From Kitasatospora aureofaciens (lineage in GTDB: Bacteria > Actinomycetota > Actinomycetes > Streptomycetales > Streptomycetaceae): DNA of 63,650 nucleotides. Location of the stretch: positions 1-63,650 of the forward strand of contig NZ_JPRF03000040.1 of NCBI RefSeq assembly GCF_001188955.3, written 5' to 3'. Shown here piece by piece: positions 7,790-16,186 of the stretch; position 1 is the stretch's first letter; each line of letters begins with the position of its first letter. The position numbers and the translations under genes were made by a program. The notes under the pieces were generated by a model. That model searched no databases, was not told the DNA's origin, and saw nothing but the letters and a program-made list of their open reading frames with translations.

Positions 7790-8411
7790 TCTGTGCCGGT
7801 TCCCCTGCCGGACCAGCCGCGCGTGCGGGCCGTCACCCTGCTACCAGGTGGTGACGGCGCCGCCCGCAAGCGCCTGCCGTCCGTGCGTCACCGTGCCACC
7901 GCCCCCGGGCGGGGTGGCCGCCCGGAGGATCGGGCCGTTCGGGTGGGACCGCGCGCCGCTACCGCGGGCGGGCGCCGCCGCGAGGCGGGGGCCTTGTGCC
8001 TGCTGCCGATCGCCCCGTCCGCCGGCGCCGCGCCCTCCGCCCACCTCCCGCTCCCACAGATCGTGCGGGCCTGGCTGGTCCGCTTCCGGGCCGAGGATGC
8101 GGCGAAGTCCCTTCGCGTACACGTACACGGCCAACGGGCAGTACCGGAGCACCCAGTCGTGGAAGCCGCCCGTTGTACGTCAACGAGCCCGTCGTGCAGC
8201 GGGCGCACCCCCCTACTACTTTTCGCGTTCCCCGTGAGAACGAGACGGTGGCGGTGGACACCGTGCCCCGCGCCGTCACCACGCCGCTGGGCTGCCGGTG
8301 CCCCTGTGCGAGTCGGCCCCGGTCGGCGGGCCGTCGGGTACAGTCGCGGGTCATCGGATCCGGTCGCCGGTTCGTTTCGGGCCTGCGGGGAAGACCAGGG
8401 GGTCACAGCAG
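7790..8411. other. 620-bp region without a supported gene
   Basis: No frame is convincing on either strand. A short minus-strand stretch around 8090-8190 is rich in Trp, Tyr and His codons (HDWVLRYCPLAVYVY), unlike random high-GC DNA. It may be the remains of a decayed gene, but it has no start, family match or neighbours in frame. The last 20 bases carry the ribosome binding site of the next gene. Confidence 0.4.
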
Positions 8412-9200
8412 ATGGTGAACCAGCCCGAACTCGTCCTGCTCACCGGCGCGGCCGGGCGGATCGGCACCTGCCTGCGGGAGTTGCTGCCCGCGTACGGGTA
8501 CCGGCTGCGCTGCTTCGACCGGCTGCCGGTGCCCGGCGAGCCGCAGGCGGTGACCGCCGGCCTTCAGGATGCCGGCGCGCTGGCGGCGGCGATGGAGGGC
8601 GTCGACGCCGTGGTGCACCTGGCGGGGATTGCGGGTGAGGCGCCGTTCGCCGACATCCTGGCCGCCAACATCGACGGCACCTACCGGCTCTTCGACGCGG
8701 CCCGGGCGGCGGGGGTGCGCCGGATCGTCTACGCCAGCAGCAACCACGCGGTGGGCTTCACCGAGCGTCCCGCCGGCGGTGCCGTCGTGCCGGTGGACAC
8801 CCCGCAGCGGCCCGACACCTTCTACGGGCTGTCCAAGTGCTTCGGTGAGAACCTGGCCTCGCTGTACGCCGACCGGCACGGCATCGACACGGTGTCGCTG
8901 CGGATCGGCTCCTTCGCCGAGCGGCCGCGTGGCATCCGGGCGCTGGGCACCTGGCTGAGCCCGGGCGACTGCGCCCGCCTCGTGCACGCGGCGCTCGCCG
9001 GCCCGGTGGCGGGCCATGCCGTGGTGTACGGCATCTCCGCCAACTCCCGCGCCTGGTGGGACCTTTCGTCGGCCCGGGCACTGGGCTACCAGCCGCAGGA
9101 CGACGCCGAGGTCTACGCGCAGGAGCTGCTCGCCGAGCTGGGCGAACTGCCCGCCGACGACCCGGAGTACCGCTACCTGGGCGGCCGCTTCACCCGCTGA
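8412..9200 (+). CDS. udh: NAD-dependent uronate dehydrogenase-like epimerase/dehydratase
   Basis: The 262-residue extended SDR has the Rossmann motif TGAAGRIG, VHLAGIAGE, the YASSNHAVGF segment and YGLSKCFGE (Tyr-x3-Lys). The C-terminal stretch NSRAWWDLSSARALGYQPQDDAEVYA is typical of uronate dehydrogenases, which oxidise D-glucuronate or D-galacturonate to the aldaro-lactone with NAD+. The ATG at 8412 follows CAGGGGGT. It stands alone between regions without intact genes. The assignment to this subfamily is good; the actual substrate is inferred. Confidence 0.85.
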   Translation: MVNQPELVLLTGAAGRIGTCLRELLPAYGYRLRCFDRLPVPGEPQAVTAGLQDAGALAAAMEGVDAVVHLAGIAGEAPFADILAANIDGTYRLFDAARAAGVRRIVYASSNHAVGFTERPAGGAVVPVDTPQRPDTFYGLSKCFGENLASLYADRHGIDTVSLRIGSFAERPRGIRALGTWLSPGDCARLVHAALAGPVAGHAVVYGISANSRAWWDLSSARALGYQPQDDAEVYAQELLAELGELPADDPEYRYLGGRFTR

Positions 9201-9300
9201 GCCGACGGGGTCGGCGGGGCCGGCGGGGCCGGCACCTCGGGCTCGGCCCGTTCACGACCGCCACCGCCTTCCCGGCCGCGGCGCCGTCGGCTCCCGCCTG

Positions 9301-9663
9301 CGGGTCGTGGCGCTCGACCCGGCTCCCGCGGCGGCCGGCGCGAGGAGCGCCGTGCGCGGCGTCGTCGTCAACGAGGGCCCCGACGCCACGGCCGATCCGA
9401 TCACGATGACGATCGGGATGCCCCGTGGGAACTACACCGCCCAGCCGTTGTCCCCCGCGAACCGCGGGCCCGGCATGGCCGGGCACAGCGTCACCTGCAC
9501 CGTCCCCGCGGGTCTGGAGCCCGGCGGGGGCGCCGCGGCGCTGGTCCCGGCGGCGGGCGAGAACGGGATCGCGCCCGGCACCCGGCTGAGCGGCGGCCGG
9601 GGCGCGGTGTGCGGCCCGCACGACGCGACGGGCTCCAGCGCGCCGTTCGTGATCACGGTGAGC
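9301..9663 (+). pseudogene. Remnant of a secreted protein, DUF11-like domain
   Basis: One frame encodes VVVNEGPDATADPITMTIG, PGMAGHSVTCTVPAGL and SAPFVITVS, which reads like a domain of a cell-surface protein with DUF11-type beta repeats. It has no signal peptide, no plausible start, and the frame runs on without a stop into the opposite-strand TetR gene. It is best explained as a truncated gene fragment. Confidence 0.4.
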
Positions 9664-9741
9664 CGACCAGTCCTGCGCTCGCGGCCGCCCGGGCGAGCGA
9701 CGGTGTTCGGCCGCCGTGCCCGGTCCTGGGAGGTCCCTTCT

Positions 9742-10314
9742 TCAGGGCATCAGGAGGTGGACGGCGGCCTTCAGGCGTTCGAGGTAGAACTCGCGCGTCG
9801 CGGCCTGGTGCTTGAGGCCGATCGATGCGCTGATCATCGTCTGCGCCCGGGACGTGGCCGTCGCCTGTCCCGACTCCACCGCGATCGCATCGGTGATCAG
9901 TTCCTCGAAACGTCGTGGGGCGGTCAGGGCGAGCTCGCCGAGGAGGTCGGGGTTGTCCTCGATGAGCACGGCGACATCGCGCGCCAGCGGGCCGACGTAG
10001 CGGCCCGCCCATTGGTCGAAGGCTTCGACGAGGCGCTCGGCAAGCGGACGGCCGGCATCGGCCAGGACGTGTTCGACCGCTGCGATGTCGCGCTCCAGCG
10101 CCTGGGCCGCCGCAGCGCGGAACAGGGCCTGCTTCGAGGAGAAGAGGAAGTAGAGCCCCGGGCGGGAGATGTGCGCAGCCCGCGCCACTTCCTCCATCGA
10201 GGTCCTGCGGTAGCCGAATCGGGCGAAGGTGGCCAGAGCGGAGTCCAGGACCGCGGTGCGGCGGTCGGTCTCGGTGGTCGGCGACGCCGGGGGGCCGGCT
10301 TCGGGGCTGCTCAT
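9742..10314 (-). CDS. TetR family transcriptional regulator
   Basis: The 190-residue regulator has a typical N-terminal HTH (RRTSMEEVARAAHISRPGLY, followed by FSSKQALF) and a helical ligand-binding C-terminal domain. The ATG at 10314 has no Shine-Dalgarno; a -10 TATGCT ends 6 nt before it with TTGTTT 17 nt further up, so the mRNA is probably leaderless. It is divergent from a short-chain dehydrogenase across 79 bp, the usual arrangement for a local repressor of the neighbouring enzyme. Confidence 0.92.
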   Translation of the reverse strand: MSSPEAGPPASPTTETDRRTAVLDSALATFARFGYRRTSMEEVARAAHISRPGLYFLFSSKQALFRAAAAQALERDIAAVEHVLADAGRPLAERLVEAFDQWAGRYVGPLARDVAVLIEDNPDLLGELALTAPRRFEELITDAIAVESGQATATSRAQTMISASIGLKHQAATREFYLERLKAAVHLLMP

Positions 10315-10393
10315 GGGGCGAGCATAGGAGCGGGGATCCAGCCAAACAAGTCCCACTGTACAAGTTCTGTCGAGTGTGTATAGCTTTGCCGGC
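10315..10393. promoter_or_regulatory. Divergent promoter/operator between TetR and SDR genes
   Basis: For the TetR gene, TTGTTT-N17-TATGCT lies 6 nt from the ATG. For the SDR gene, TATAGC at 10379-10384 lies 9 nt before its ATG. Two copies of ACAAGT at 10346-10351 and 10360-10365, 14 bp apart, lie over both promoters and are candidate repressor sites. The assignment as operator is inference from position. Confidence 0.5.
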
Positions 10394-11365
10394 ATGACGG
10401 CTCGCGCACCCCTGTCCACGTCCTTCACCGCCTCCAGCACGGCGCAGGAGGTGGTGCGGGGTGTCGACCTCACAGACGTGCGCGCGGTCGTGACGGGGGC
10501 CTCTTCCGGGATCGGCGTGGAGACGGCTCGCGCGTTGGCCGCGGCCGGGGCGCAGGTGACGCTCGCCGTGCGCAACACGGCCGCGGGCGACGCCGTCGCC
10601 GCGTCCATCGAGAACTCGACCGCGGGGGGCCGCCCCCGTGTCATGCGGCTGGACCTCGCCGACCGGGCCGCCGTCGCCGCGTTCGTCGACGCGTGGAGCG
10701 GCCCGCTCCACCTGCTGGTCAACAACGCGGGTGTGGTCACCGGCGGCCTCGAACGCACCCGTGAGGGCTGGGAGTTGCAGTTCGCGACGAACCACCTGGG
10801 CCACCTCGCACTGGCCGTCGGCCTGCACCGGGCCCTGGCCCTGGGAGCGCGCGAGCGCGACGGGGCACGGATCGTCTCGGTCAGCTCGACGGCGCACATG
10901 CGTTCCGGCGTCGACTTCGACGACCTCCACTTCGAGCGGCGCGGCTACGACCCGCAGATCGCCTACGCCCGGTCGAAGACGGCGAACTGCCTGTTCGCCG
11001 TCGAGGCGACCCGCCGGTGGGCGGGCGAGGGCATCGTCGCCAACGCGGTGAACCCCGGCGGCGTCGCGACGGGCCTGCAGCGCAACTTCACCGCCCGGCA
11101 GAGGCAGTCACTCGACGAGGCCGAGGCCGCCGGAGTGTTCACGTACAAGAGCGTCCAGCAGGGCGCCGCCACCACGATGGTCGCGGCCGTGGCCCCGCAG
11201 TTCGCCCACTCCGGAGGCCACTACCTCGACGACTCGCAGGAGGCCTACACCGTGCCGAACGACGCCGACCTCGCGCAGCACCCACACGGCGTCAAGGAAT
11301 GGGCACTCGACCCCGCGATCGCCGAGCGCCTGTGGACGGTCTCGACCGCCCTGCTCGGAATCTGA
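10394..11365 (+). CDS. Short-chain dehydrogenase/reductase
   Basis: The 323-residue SDR resembles the retinol-dehydrogenase/WWOX-like group. It has the cofactor motif TGASSGIG (about residue 38), the NNAG motif, the SVSST serine and YARSK catalytic Tyr-x3-Lys, and an additional C-terminal region. It probably oxidises or reduces a carbonyl/alcohol with NADP(H). The ATG at 10394 is chosen because it follows a -10 box at leaderless distance; the upstream GTG at 10376 overlaps that promoter. Probably controlled by the divergent TetR regulator. Confidence 0.9.
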   Translation: MTARAPLSTSFTASSTAQEVVRGVDLTDVRAVVTGASSGIGVETARALAAAGAQVTLAVRNTAAGDAVAASIENSTAGGRPRVMRLDLADRAAVAAFVDAWSGPLHLLVNNAGVVTGGLERTREGWELQFATNHLGHLALAVGLHRALALGARERDGARIVSVSSTAHMRSGVDFDDLHFERRGYDPQIAYARSKTANCLFAVEATRRWAGEGIVANAVNPGGVATGLQRNFTARQRQSLDEAEAAGVFTYKSVQQGAATTMVAAVAPQFAHSGGHYLDDSQEAYTVPNDADLAQHPHGVKEWALDPAIAERLWTVSTALLGI

Positions 11366-11405
11366 CCTCCGGCGCCACGCCACCCCAGCGCCCGGGGCGG
11401 GCCGC

Positions 11406-11972
11406 TCAGCGCCTCGTCCCGTACCTGCTCAGGACCACGCCGCCGGGGAACGTCCGCGTCTGCAGCAGGTCCAGGTCCACCCGGCTGTCCAGCGCGGTGA
11501 AGAACGGCGTGCCGGCGCCCACCAGGACCGGATGGACGGCGATCACGTACTCGTCGATCAGCCCGGCGCGCATGGCCGCCCCGGCGAGCGTGGCGCCGCC
11601 GATGTTCATCGGGGCGCCGTCCCCGGCCTTGAGCCGGGTGATCTCTGCGATCGCGTCACCGGTGACCAGGCGGGCGTTCCAGCCGACCTCGTCGATCGTC
11701 GAGGAGAACACCACCTTCGGCGTGTCCCGCCAGTTCCGCGCGAACTCGATCTCCGCCGCGGTGGCGCCGGGCTGCCGGTCGCCGGTCGGCCAGTAGGAGC
11801 TCATCGTCTCCCACAGCTTGCGCCCGTACAGCGACAGGCCGCTCGCCTTCTCCTGCTCCAGCCACCACTGGAACAGCTCGCGACTCGGCGGACCGCTCCA
11901 GCCGATGTCGTCGCCGGGCGCGGCGATGTAGCCGTCCAGGGTCAGGTTCATGCCGTAGATCAGTTTCCGCAT
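11406..11972 (-). CDS. Dihydrofolate reductase/RibD C-terminal family protein
   Basis: The 188-residue protein has the DHFR-like fold of the RibD C-terminal family: MRKLIYGMNLTLDGYIA at the N terminus, LYGRKLWETMSSYWP, then NIGGATLAGAAMRAGLIDEY. Such proteins are NADPH-dependent reductases of mostly unknown substrate. The ATG at 11972 follows GGAAGG. The gene converges on the SDR gene, with 40 bp between stops. Confidence 0.9.
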   Translation of the reverse strand: MRKLIYGMNLTLDGYIAAPGDDIGWSGPPSRELFQWWLEQEKASGLSLYGRKLWETMSSYWPTGDRQPGATAAEIEFARNWRDTPKVVFSSTIDEVGWNARLVTGDAIAEITRLKAGDGAPMNIGGATLAGAAMRAGLIDEYVIAVHPVLVGAGTPFFTALDSRVDLDLLQTRTFPGGVVLSRYGTRR

Positions 11973-12711
11973 GGCCCAGCCTTCCGTGCACCGGTGCCCG
12001 GCTCCCGACCGCGCCCTGGTGAGGAAATACCACGGGCTCGGCACCGGCCACGGGTGACAGGGCCGCAAGGCGGCCGAGGACACCCAGGGCACGCAGGTGT
12101 CGGCAGGGTCCGCCCAGCCGGGGTTGCCGGCCGTGGAGAAGGACCGGCAGGGCGCGGCCGGTGAGGGTCCCGGTGACGCGGGTGCCCCCGGGACCGGCGC
12201 CATGGGGCGCGCGAGTTCGCCGACGGCAACGAAACGGGCGCCGAACAGGCCGCCGCGCTGTCGGGAGGACACGTCGAAGTCACCACCGCCACCGGGCTTC
12301 CACGGACCCGTCCCTCGTCCAGGCGGCAGGTGGCACCGGCCCGGGCGTCGACCAGGCGGATGCGGCAGACCGGTGTCCTCACGGGGCGCGACCGCCCGTC
12401 AGGGTTGTCCCCGGGCACATCGGCACGGCCGTCAACATCCGCCGACCGGCGCCCACGACACCACCACCACGACAGATCGCCGCCCCACCCGCATCCACGC
12501 ACTCCGCACCCACCACGGCATCGCGACAGCGACAGTGACAGCGACCTGAGCCCGACCTGGACCACATCCCTCGCCGGCAGAGTCCACCCGCCGACTTCCC
12601 GCACCCGCCCCGACGACCACTTTCGGCCAGTACGTGTGTCGGCCCCGCACGGCGAGCGATCGTTCGACTACGGTCCATCACGAACCGACCCACCGACCGA
12701 GGCGGTAAGCC
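11973..12711. other. 740-bp region without an intact gene
   Basis: No complete gene is supported. Around 12210-12310 one plus frame reads like real protein (EFADGNETGAEQAAALSGG, then HVEVTTATG), with normal codon structure but no start and an abrupt change to Arg/Pro-rich sequence. It may be a short remnant. Near 12527-12547 there is a small GACAGC/GACAGT tandem repeat. A ribosome binding site-like GAGGCGG precedes the gene at 12712. Confidence 0.4.
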
Positions 12712-14007
12712 ATGACTGCGGCACCCCGTATCGACGTCTCCACCACCCTCAGCGCCAAGGGCGCGGACCTCACCCCCGAGGAAGTCGCCGAGCTGGCGGC
12801 GGGCCTCTCCCGGAACGTCCTGTTCACCACCGAGATCGGCGCCCCCGGCGGCCGGGTGCCCGACACGACCTGGCCGCTGCCCGGCGGCGAGGCGGCCGTC
12901 TACTACGGCAACGGCCGCACCCGCCTGGAGAGGCCGTTCCTGTTCGCCGACGGCTTCAACTACGGCAAGAGCGACCTGCCCGCCCTCTTCGCCCACTTCA
13001 ACACCCCCTACGAGGAAGACCGGCCGGGCTTCTTCGACCAGCTCCTCGCCCGCGGCCACGACATCGTCCTGATCGGCTTCGACGAGCGCCACGCCCGCAT
13101 CCAGCACAACGCCCGGGCCGCGACCGCCGCGATCCAGCAGGCCTGTGCCGAACGCACCGGCACCGAGCCGCTGACCGTCGGCGGAGTGAGCATGGGCGGC
13201 ATCGTCACCCGCTACGCGCTCGCCAAACTGGAGAACGAGGGCGTCGACCACGAGACCGGCACCTACCTGTCCTGGGACTCCCCCCACAACGGCGCCTGGA
13301 TCCCGCTGATCCTCCAGCAGATGGCGTACTTCTTCGAAAAGCTCACCCCCGCCGAGCCCGGCCGGCCCGGCCAGGCCGACCTGATCCGCAGCCCCGCCGC
13401 CCAGCAGCTGCTGTGGGCATGGGTGCCGGACGCCAAGTACTCCGGCGAGGTCGCCACCGCCAGCCGGCTGCGCACCGAGTTCGTGCGCGAGCTCGCCGAC
13501 CTCGGCAACTTCCCGCGTCGCCCGCGCCTGCTGGGCGTCGCCAACGGCCGCGGCGACGGCACCGGCCGCCCGCTACCGCCCGGCGAGGTCGCCTTCGACT
13601 GGCAGGCCCTGGTCGCCAGCGCCACCGCCCGCTTCCAGCCCGACCGGGGCACCGAGCAGCGCATCGGCGGCATGCACGCCGGCCTGGAGCTGCGCCGCTC
13701 CACCACCAGCGAGGTCCCCGCCCTGGACGGGGTGCCCGGCGGCACCCTGGACTCCTTCGGCAAGGTCGCGGACGCGATCAAGGCGAAGATCAGCGAGGAG
13801 TACCGCAGCGGCGCCTTCGTCCCCGCGGTCAGCGCCTCCGCCGTCACGTACGACCCCATCGCCTGGGACGTCGACCCCCACCTGAACCTCCGCTCCCAGT
13901 CCCCCGACCGCTTCCACCTGCACGAGGTCGCCTTCGACACCGACAACACCGAGCACAGCCACGTCTCCGGCGTCCTCGTCGAGTGGATCCTCCAGCGCCT
14001 GTCCTGA
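12712..14007 (+). CDS. Alpha/beta hydrolase, lipase-like
   Basis: The 431-residue protein has a nucleophile elbow GGVSMGGI (about residue 162) and the following segment LSWDSPHNGAWIPL, reminiscent of lipases and acyltransferases that act on ester bonds. The acid and histidine are probably in the C-terminal half (DGVPGG, HLHEVAF or EHSHVSG). No signal peptide is visible, so a cytoplasmic location is likely. The ATG is preceded by GAGGCGG. It is transcribed alone and ends at a strong hairpin. Confidence 0.75.
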   Translation: MTAAPRIDVSTTLSAKGADLTPEEVAELAAGLSRNVLFTTEIGAPGGRVPDTTWPLPGGEAAVYYGNGRTRLERPFLFADGFNYGKSDLPALFAHFNTPYEEDRPGFFDQLLARGHDIVLIGFDERHARIQHNARAATAAIQQACAERTGTEPLTVGGVSMGGIVTRYALAKLENEGVDHETGTYLSWDSPHNGAWIPLILQQMAYFFEKLTPAEPGRPGQADLIRSPAAQQLLWAWVPDAKYSGEVATASRLRTEFVRELADLGNFPRRPRLLGVANGRGDGTGRPLPPGEVAFDWQALVASATARFQPDRGTEQRIGGMHAGLELRRSTTSEVPALDGVPGGTLDSFGKVADAIKAKISEEYRSGAFVPAVSASAVTYDPIAWDVDPHLNLRSQSPDRFHLHEVAFDTDNTEHSHVSGVLVEWILQRLS

Positions 14008-14016
14008 GCCTTCGGC

Positions 14017-14059
14017 GCCGGGAGTGGGACGTCGGCCGGTCCGACGTCCCACTCCCGGC
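14017..14059. terminator. Perfect 19-bp hairpin, bidirectional terminator (copy 2)
   Basis: The arms at 14017-14035 and 14041-14059 are perfectly complementary with loop CCGGT. It sits between two convergent genes, 10 bp after the first stop. The core GGACGTCGG-N5-CCGACGTCC is a variant of the hairpin at 5792, 42795 and 48737. Confidence 0.8.
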
Positions 14060-14112
14060 ACCACGTTCACAGCGGCCCGGGCGCGCAAGGGTTCGGTCCG
14101 GCGGACCGGGGT

Positions 14113-15009
14113 TCAGATCTTCCCGGAGAAGGTGTCGCACTGGGCGAGGTCGCCGCTGCGGTAGCCGGTGGTGAACCAGGCCTTGCGCTGGTCGGAGGAG
14201 CCGTGGGTCCAGGCCTCGGGGTTGATCCTGCCGGTGGCCTGCTTCTGGATCCGGTCGTCGCCGACGGCCGCGGCCGCGTCCAGGCCCTGGGCGATGTCCT
14301 GGTCGGTCAGGGCGGCGATCAGGGGACGACCGGTGGAGGCCTGCGCGGTGGTGGTGGCGTGGTGGGCCCACACCCCTGCGTAGCAGTCGGCCTGCAGCTC
14401 CAGGCGCACCGAGGCGCTGTTGGCGCCCTGCCGGTCGCTACCGACCTTCTGCATCGTGCCCAGCAGGGTCTGCAGGTGGTGGCCGTACTCGTGGGCGACG
14501 ACGTAGGACTCGGCGAACGGGCCGCCCTTGGCGCCGAAGCGGGTGGACAACTCGTCGAAGAAGCCGAGGTCGAAGTAGGCCTTCTGGTCGCCGGGGCAGT
14601 AGAACGGGCCCACCGCCGAGGTCGCCGGGCCGCAGGCGGTGGAGACCCGGTCGGTGAACAGCACCGTCTGGGCGGGCTTGTAGGCCGTCTTGGTGCGGCG
14701 CGGCAGCTCGGTGCCCCAGAACTCCTGGAGGCTGTTGGTGACGGCCGTGATCCGGCAGTCCTGGCGCACGTTGGCATCCGCGCCCTTCTTGCAGGACTGT
14801 TGCACCTGGCCGTCGGTACGCGCCCCGGAGGACGTGCCCGCGCCGCCGGAGGACAGGCCCATCAACTGGGGGTCGACTCCCAGGACGACCGCCAGCAGCA
14901 CCGCGAGCAGGCCCACCGCCCCGCCCCCGATGGCGACCTTCCCGCCCGGGATGCCACGCCGGTCGTCCACCTGCGAGGTGTCCAGGTCTCCCTGGTCGTC
15001 GAACTGCAT
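14113..15009 (-). CDS. Neutral zinc metallopeptidase (YpfJ family)
   Basis: The 298-residue protein has one N-terminal membrane segment (KVAIGGGAVGLLAVLLAVVLG, about residues 24-44) followed by an extracytoplasmic domain. The zinc motif HEYGHH occurs at about residue 175, with the downstream LELQADCYAGVWAHH helix giving the third ligand. The length and the order QEFWGTELPR, FYCPGDQKAYFDLGFF and AHEYGHH are those of the YpfJ/KPN_02809 family. The ATG at 15009 is preceded by GGCAGGGGC. Its 5' leader contains a tandem octamer repeat. Confidence 0.9.
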   Translation of the reverse strand: MQFDDQGDLDTSQVDDRRGIPGGKVAIGGGAVGLLAVLLAVVLGVDPQLMGLSSGGAGTSSGARTDGQVQQSCKKGADANVRQDCRITAVTNSLQEFWGTELPRRTKTAYKPAQTVLFTDRVSTACGPATSAVGPFYCPGDQKAYFDLGFFDELSTRFGAKGGPFAESYVVAHEYGHHLQTLLGTMQKVGSDRQGANSASVRLELQADCYAGVWAHHATTTAQASTGRPLIAALTDQDIAQGLDAAAAVGDDRIQKQATGRINPEAWTHGSSDQRKAWFTTGYRSGDLAQCDTFSGKI

Positions 15010-15050
15010 GCCCCTGCCTGCCCGTTTCCTGTTGTTCCGTCGGAGTGCTG

Positions 15051-15107
15051 GTCTGTCGGTCTGTCGGTCTGTCGGTCTGTCGAATGTGTCGAAGTGTCGA
15101 AATGTCG
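15051..15107. repeat. Tandem octamer GTCTGTCG x4 plus degenerate copies
   Basis: Four perfect GTCTGTCG copies at 15051-15082 are followed by AATGTGTCG, AAGTGTCG and AAATGTCG. The array starts 42 bp upstream of the metallopeptidase start, in its presumed promoter or leader. Its AT content is higher than its surroundings. It could be a multi-site operator or a slippage-prone repeat. Confidence 0.85.
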
Positions 15108-15245
15108 ATTTTGCCTGTGTGTCGCTTCGTCGCTTTGGTGGCGTTTCGTGCCGCCTGCGGCCCTCCCAGCCTACGGGCAGTGGGCCCTGACACGCCGCAG
15201 CCGCAGCGTCACAGCGGGCAGCCCCGCGGGCCTGCCGGATGCGCC

Positions 15246-15925
15246 CTACGCGCCCGCGGCCAGCACCTCGCACTCCAACTGCAGCTCCCCCACCACCGGT
15301 CGCAGCACCCGCTTGCAGCCGCTGCGCGCACCGCCACCTCGTGGCGCTGCCAGCAGGCGGCGAACTCCTCTTCCGTGACGCGGAGTTCGGCCAGCAGCTC
15401 GGCGGCGCGCCGGCCCCCGGGGCGAGCCGCGTGGGCGGCGCGCAGGCTCGCCACATGGGCGCGGGCCAACACCTCGTGGTCCTCGGGTGGGAACAGCGCA
15501 CGGCTCGCCAGATCGGTGAACCAGCGCAGCAGCAGGTTGCGCCCCCGGGCGGCTGCGCGGCGAGGTCCCCGAACACGGCGGCGGCCATCGCGTTCTGCGC
15601 CATCACATCCCACAGGTCGGAGACCACCTGGGCGGGCGCATCGTGCAGGCGGGCGGTACAGGATCAGCAGCAGCCCCGGGGCGCAGCGCGGGTGAGCGGG
15701 CCGTGCCGACGCGGCGGCTCGTGCCCGGCCAGGTGGTACAGGTGGTCCAGCTCGTTCTCGCTCAGCCGCAGAGCCCGGGCCGGCGCAGCCAGCAGCTGCG
15801 GCGAGGGCTGCGGGCCGCGCCGCTGCTCCAGCCGCGCGTGGTAGTCCACCGACGGCCCGGCCAGCTGCGCCACCTCCTCCCGGCGCAGCCCGGGGGTGCG
15901 GCGCCGGTTCCGGGGAGTCCCAGGG
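15246..15925 (-). pseudogene. Decayed XRE regulator with MmyB-like ligand domain
   Basis: Pieces of one regulator lie in order but in different frames. The N-terminal HTH is TPGLRREEVAQLAG, SVDYHARLEQRRGPQPSP and ALRLSENELDHLYHLAGHEP. Next comes WDVMAQNAMAAAVFGDLAAQ in a second frame, then RNLLLRWFTDLASRALFP and ELRVTEEEFAACWQRHEV in a third. The end KRVLRPVVGELQLECEVLA is again shifted. At least three frameshifts and the loss of the extreme N terminus make this a pseudogene of the actinobacterial HTH-MmyB family, normally about 280 residues. Confidence 0.8.
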
Positions 15926-16102
15926 CGAGGGAGGCGGCGGCCGGGGCCAGGTAGATCAGGGGGAAGGGGATGTGGGCGTACGCGCCGGCACGGGCGACGG
16001 TGATCACGGCGCCGAGGAAGTAGAGGCGGCGTCGGCGGGCGTCAGGCGGGCGCGGGAGCGGGAGCGGCTGAGGAAGTCGGCGATGACCTAACGGTCAATC
16101 AT
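15926..16102 (-). pseudogene. Membrane-segment fragment fused to the decayed regulator
   Basis: On the minus strand ATG ATT GAC CGT is followed by a TAG stop. The same frame continues as IADFLSRSRSRARLTPADA and RRRLYFLGAVITVARAGAY, then HIPFPLIYLAPAAASLALGL, and runs into the regulator remnant. The two hydrophobic stretches suggest part of a membrane protein. The family is not recognised; the join looks like a deletion junction. Confidence 0.4.
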
Positions 16103-16186
16103 GTTTCCCGGCATGGCTCCACCCGGGGCGCGGTAGCCAGGGACCGCCGCTCCCCGGCCGGTGGCCGTGGTCTAGGGTCGTCCACC

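Noticed and set aside
9016..10383. A 455-codon plus frame over the end of udh, the remnant and the TetR gene
   Set aside because: It is a chance open frame spanning a real gene, a fragment and an antisense gene. No domain runs through it.
15051..15107. Short repeats as a CRISPR array
   Set aside because: The units are 8-9 bp, contiguous and without spacers, and no cas genes are present.
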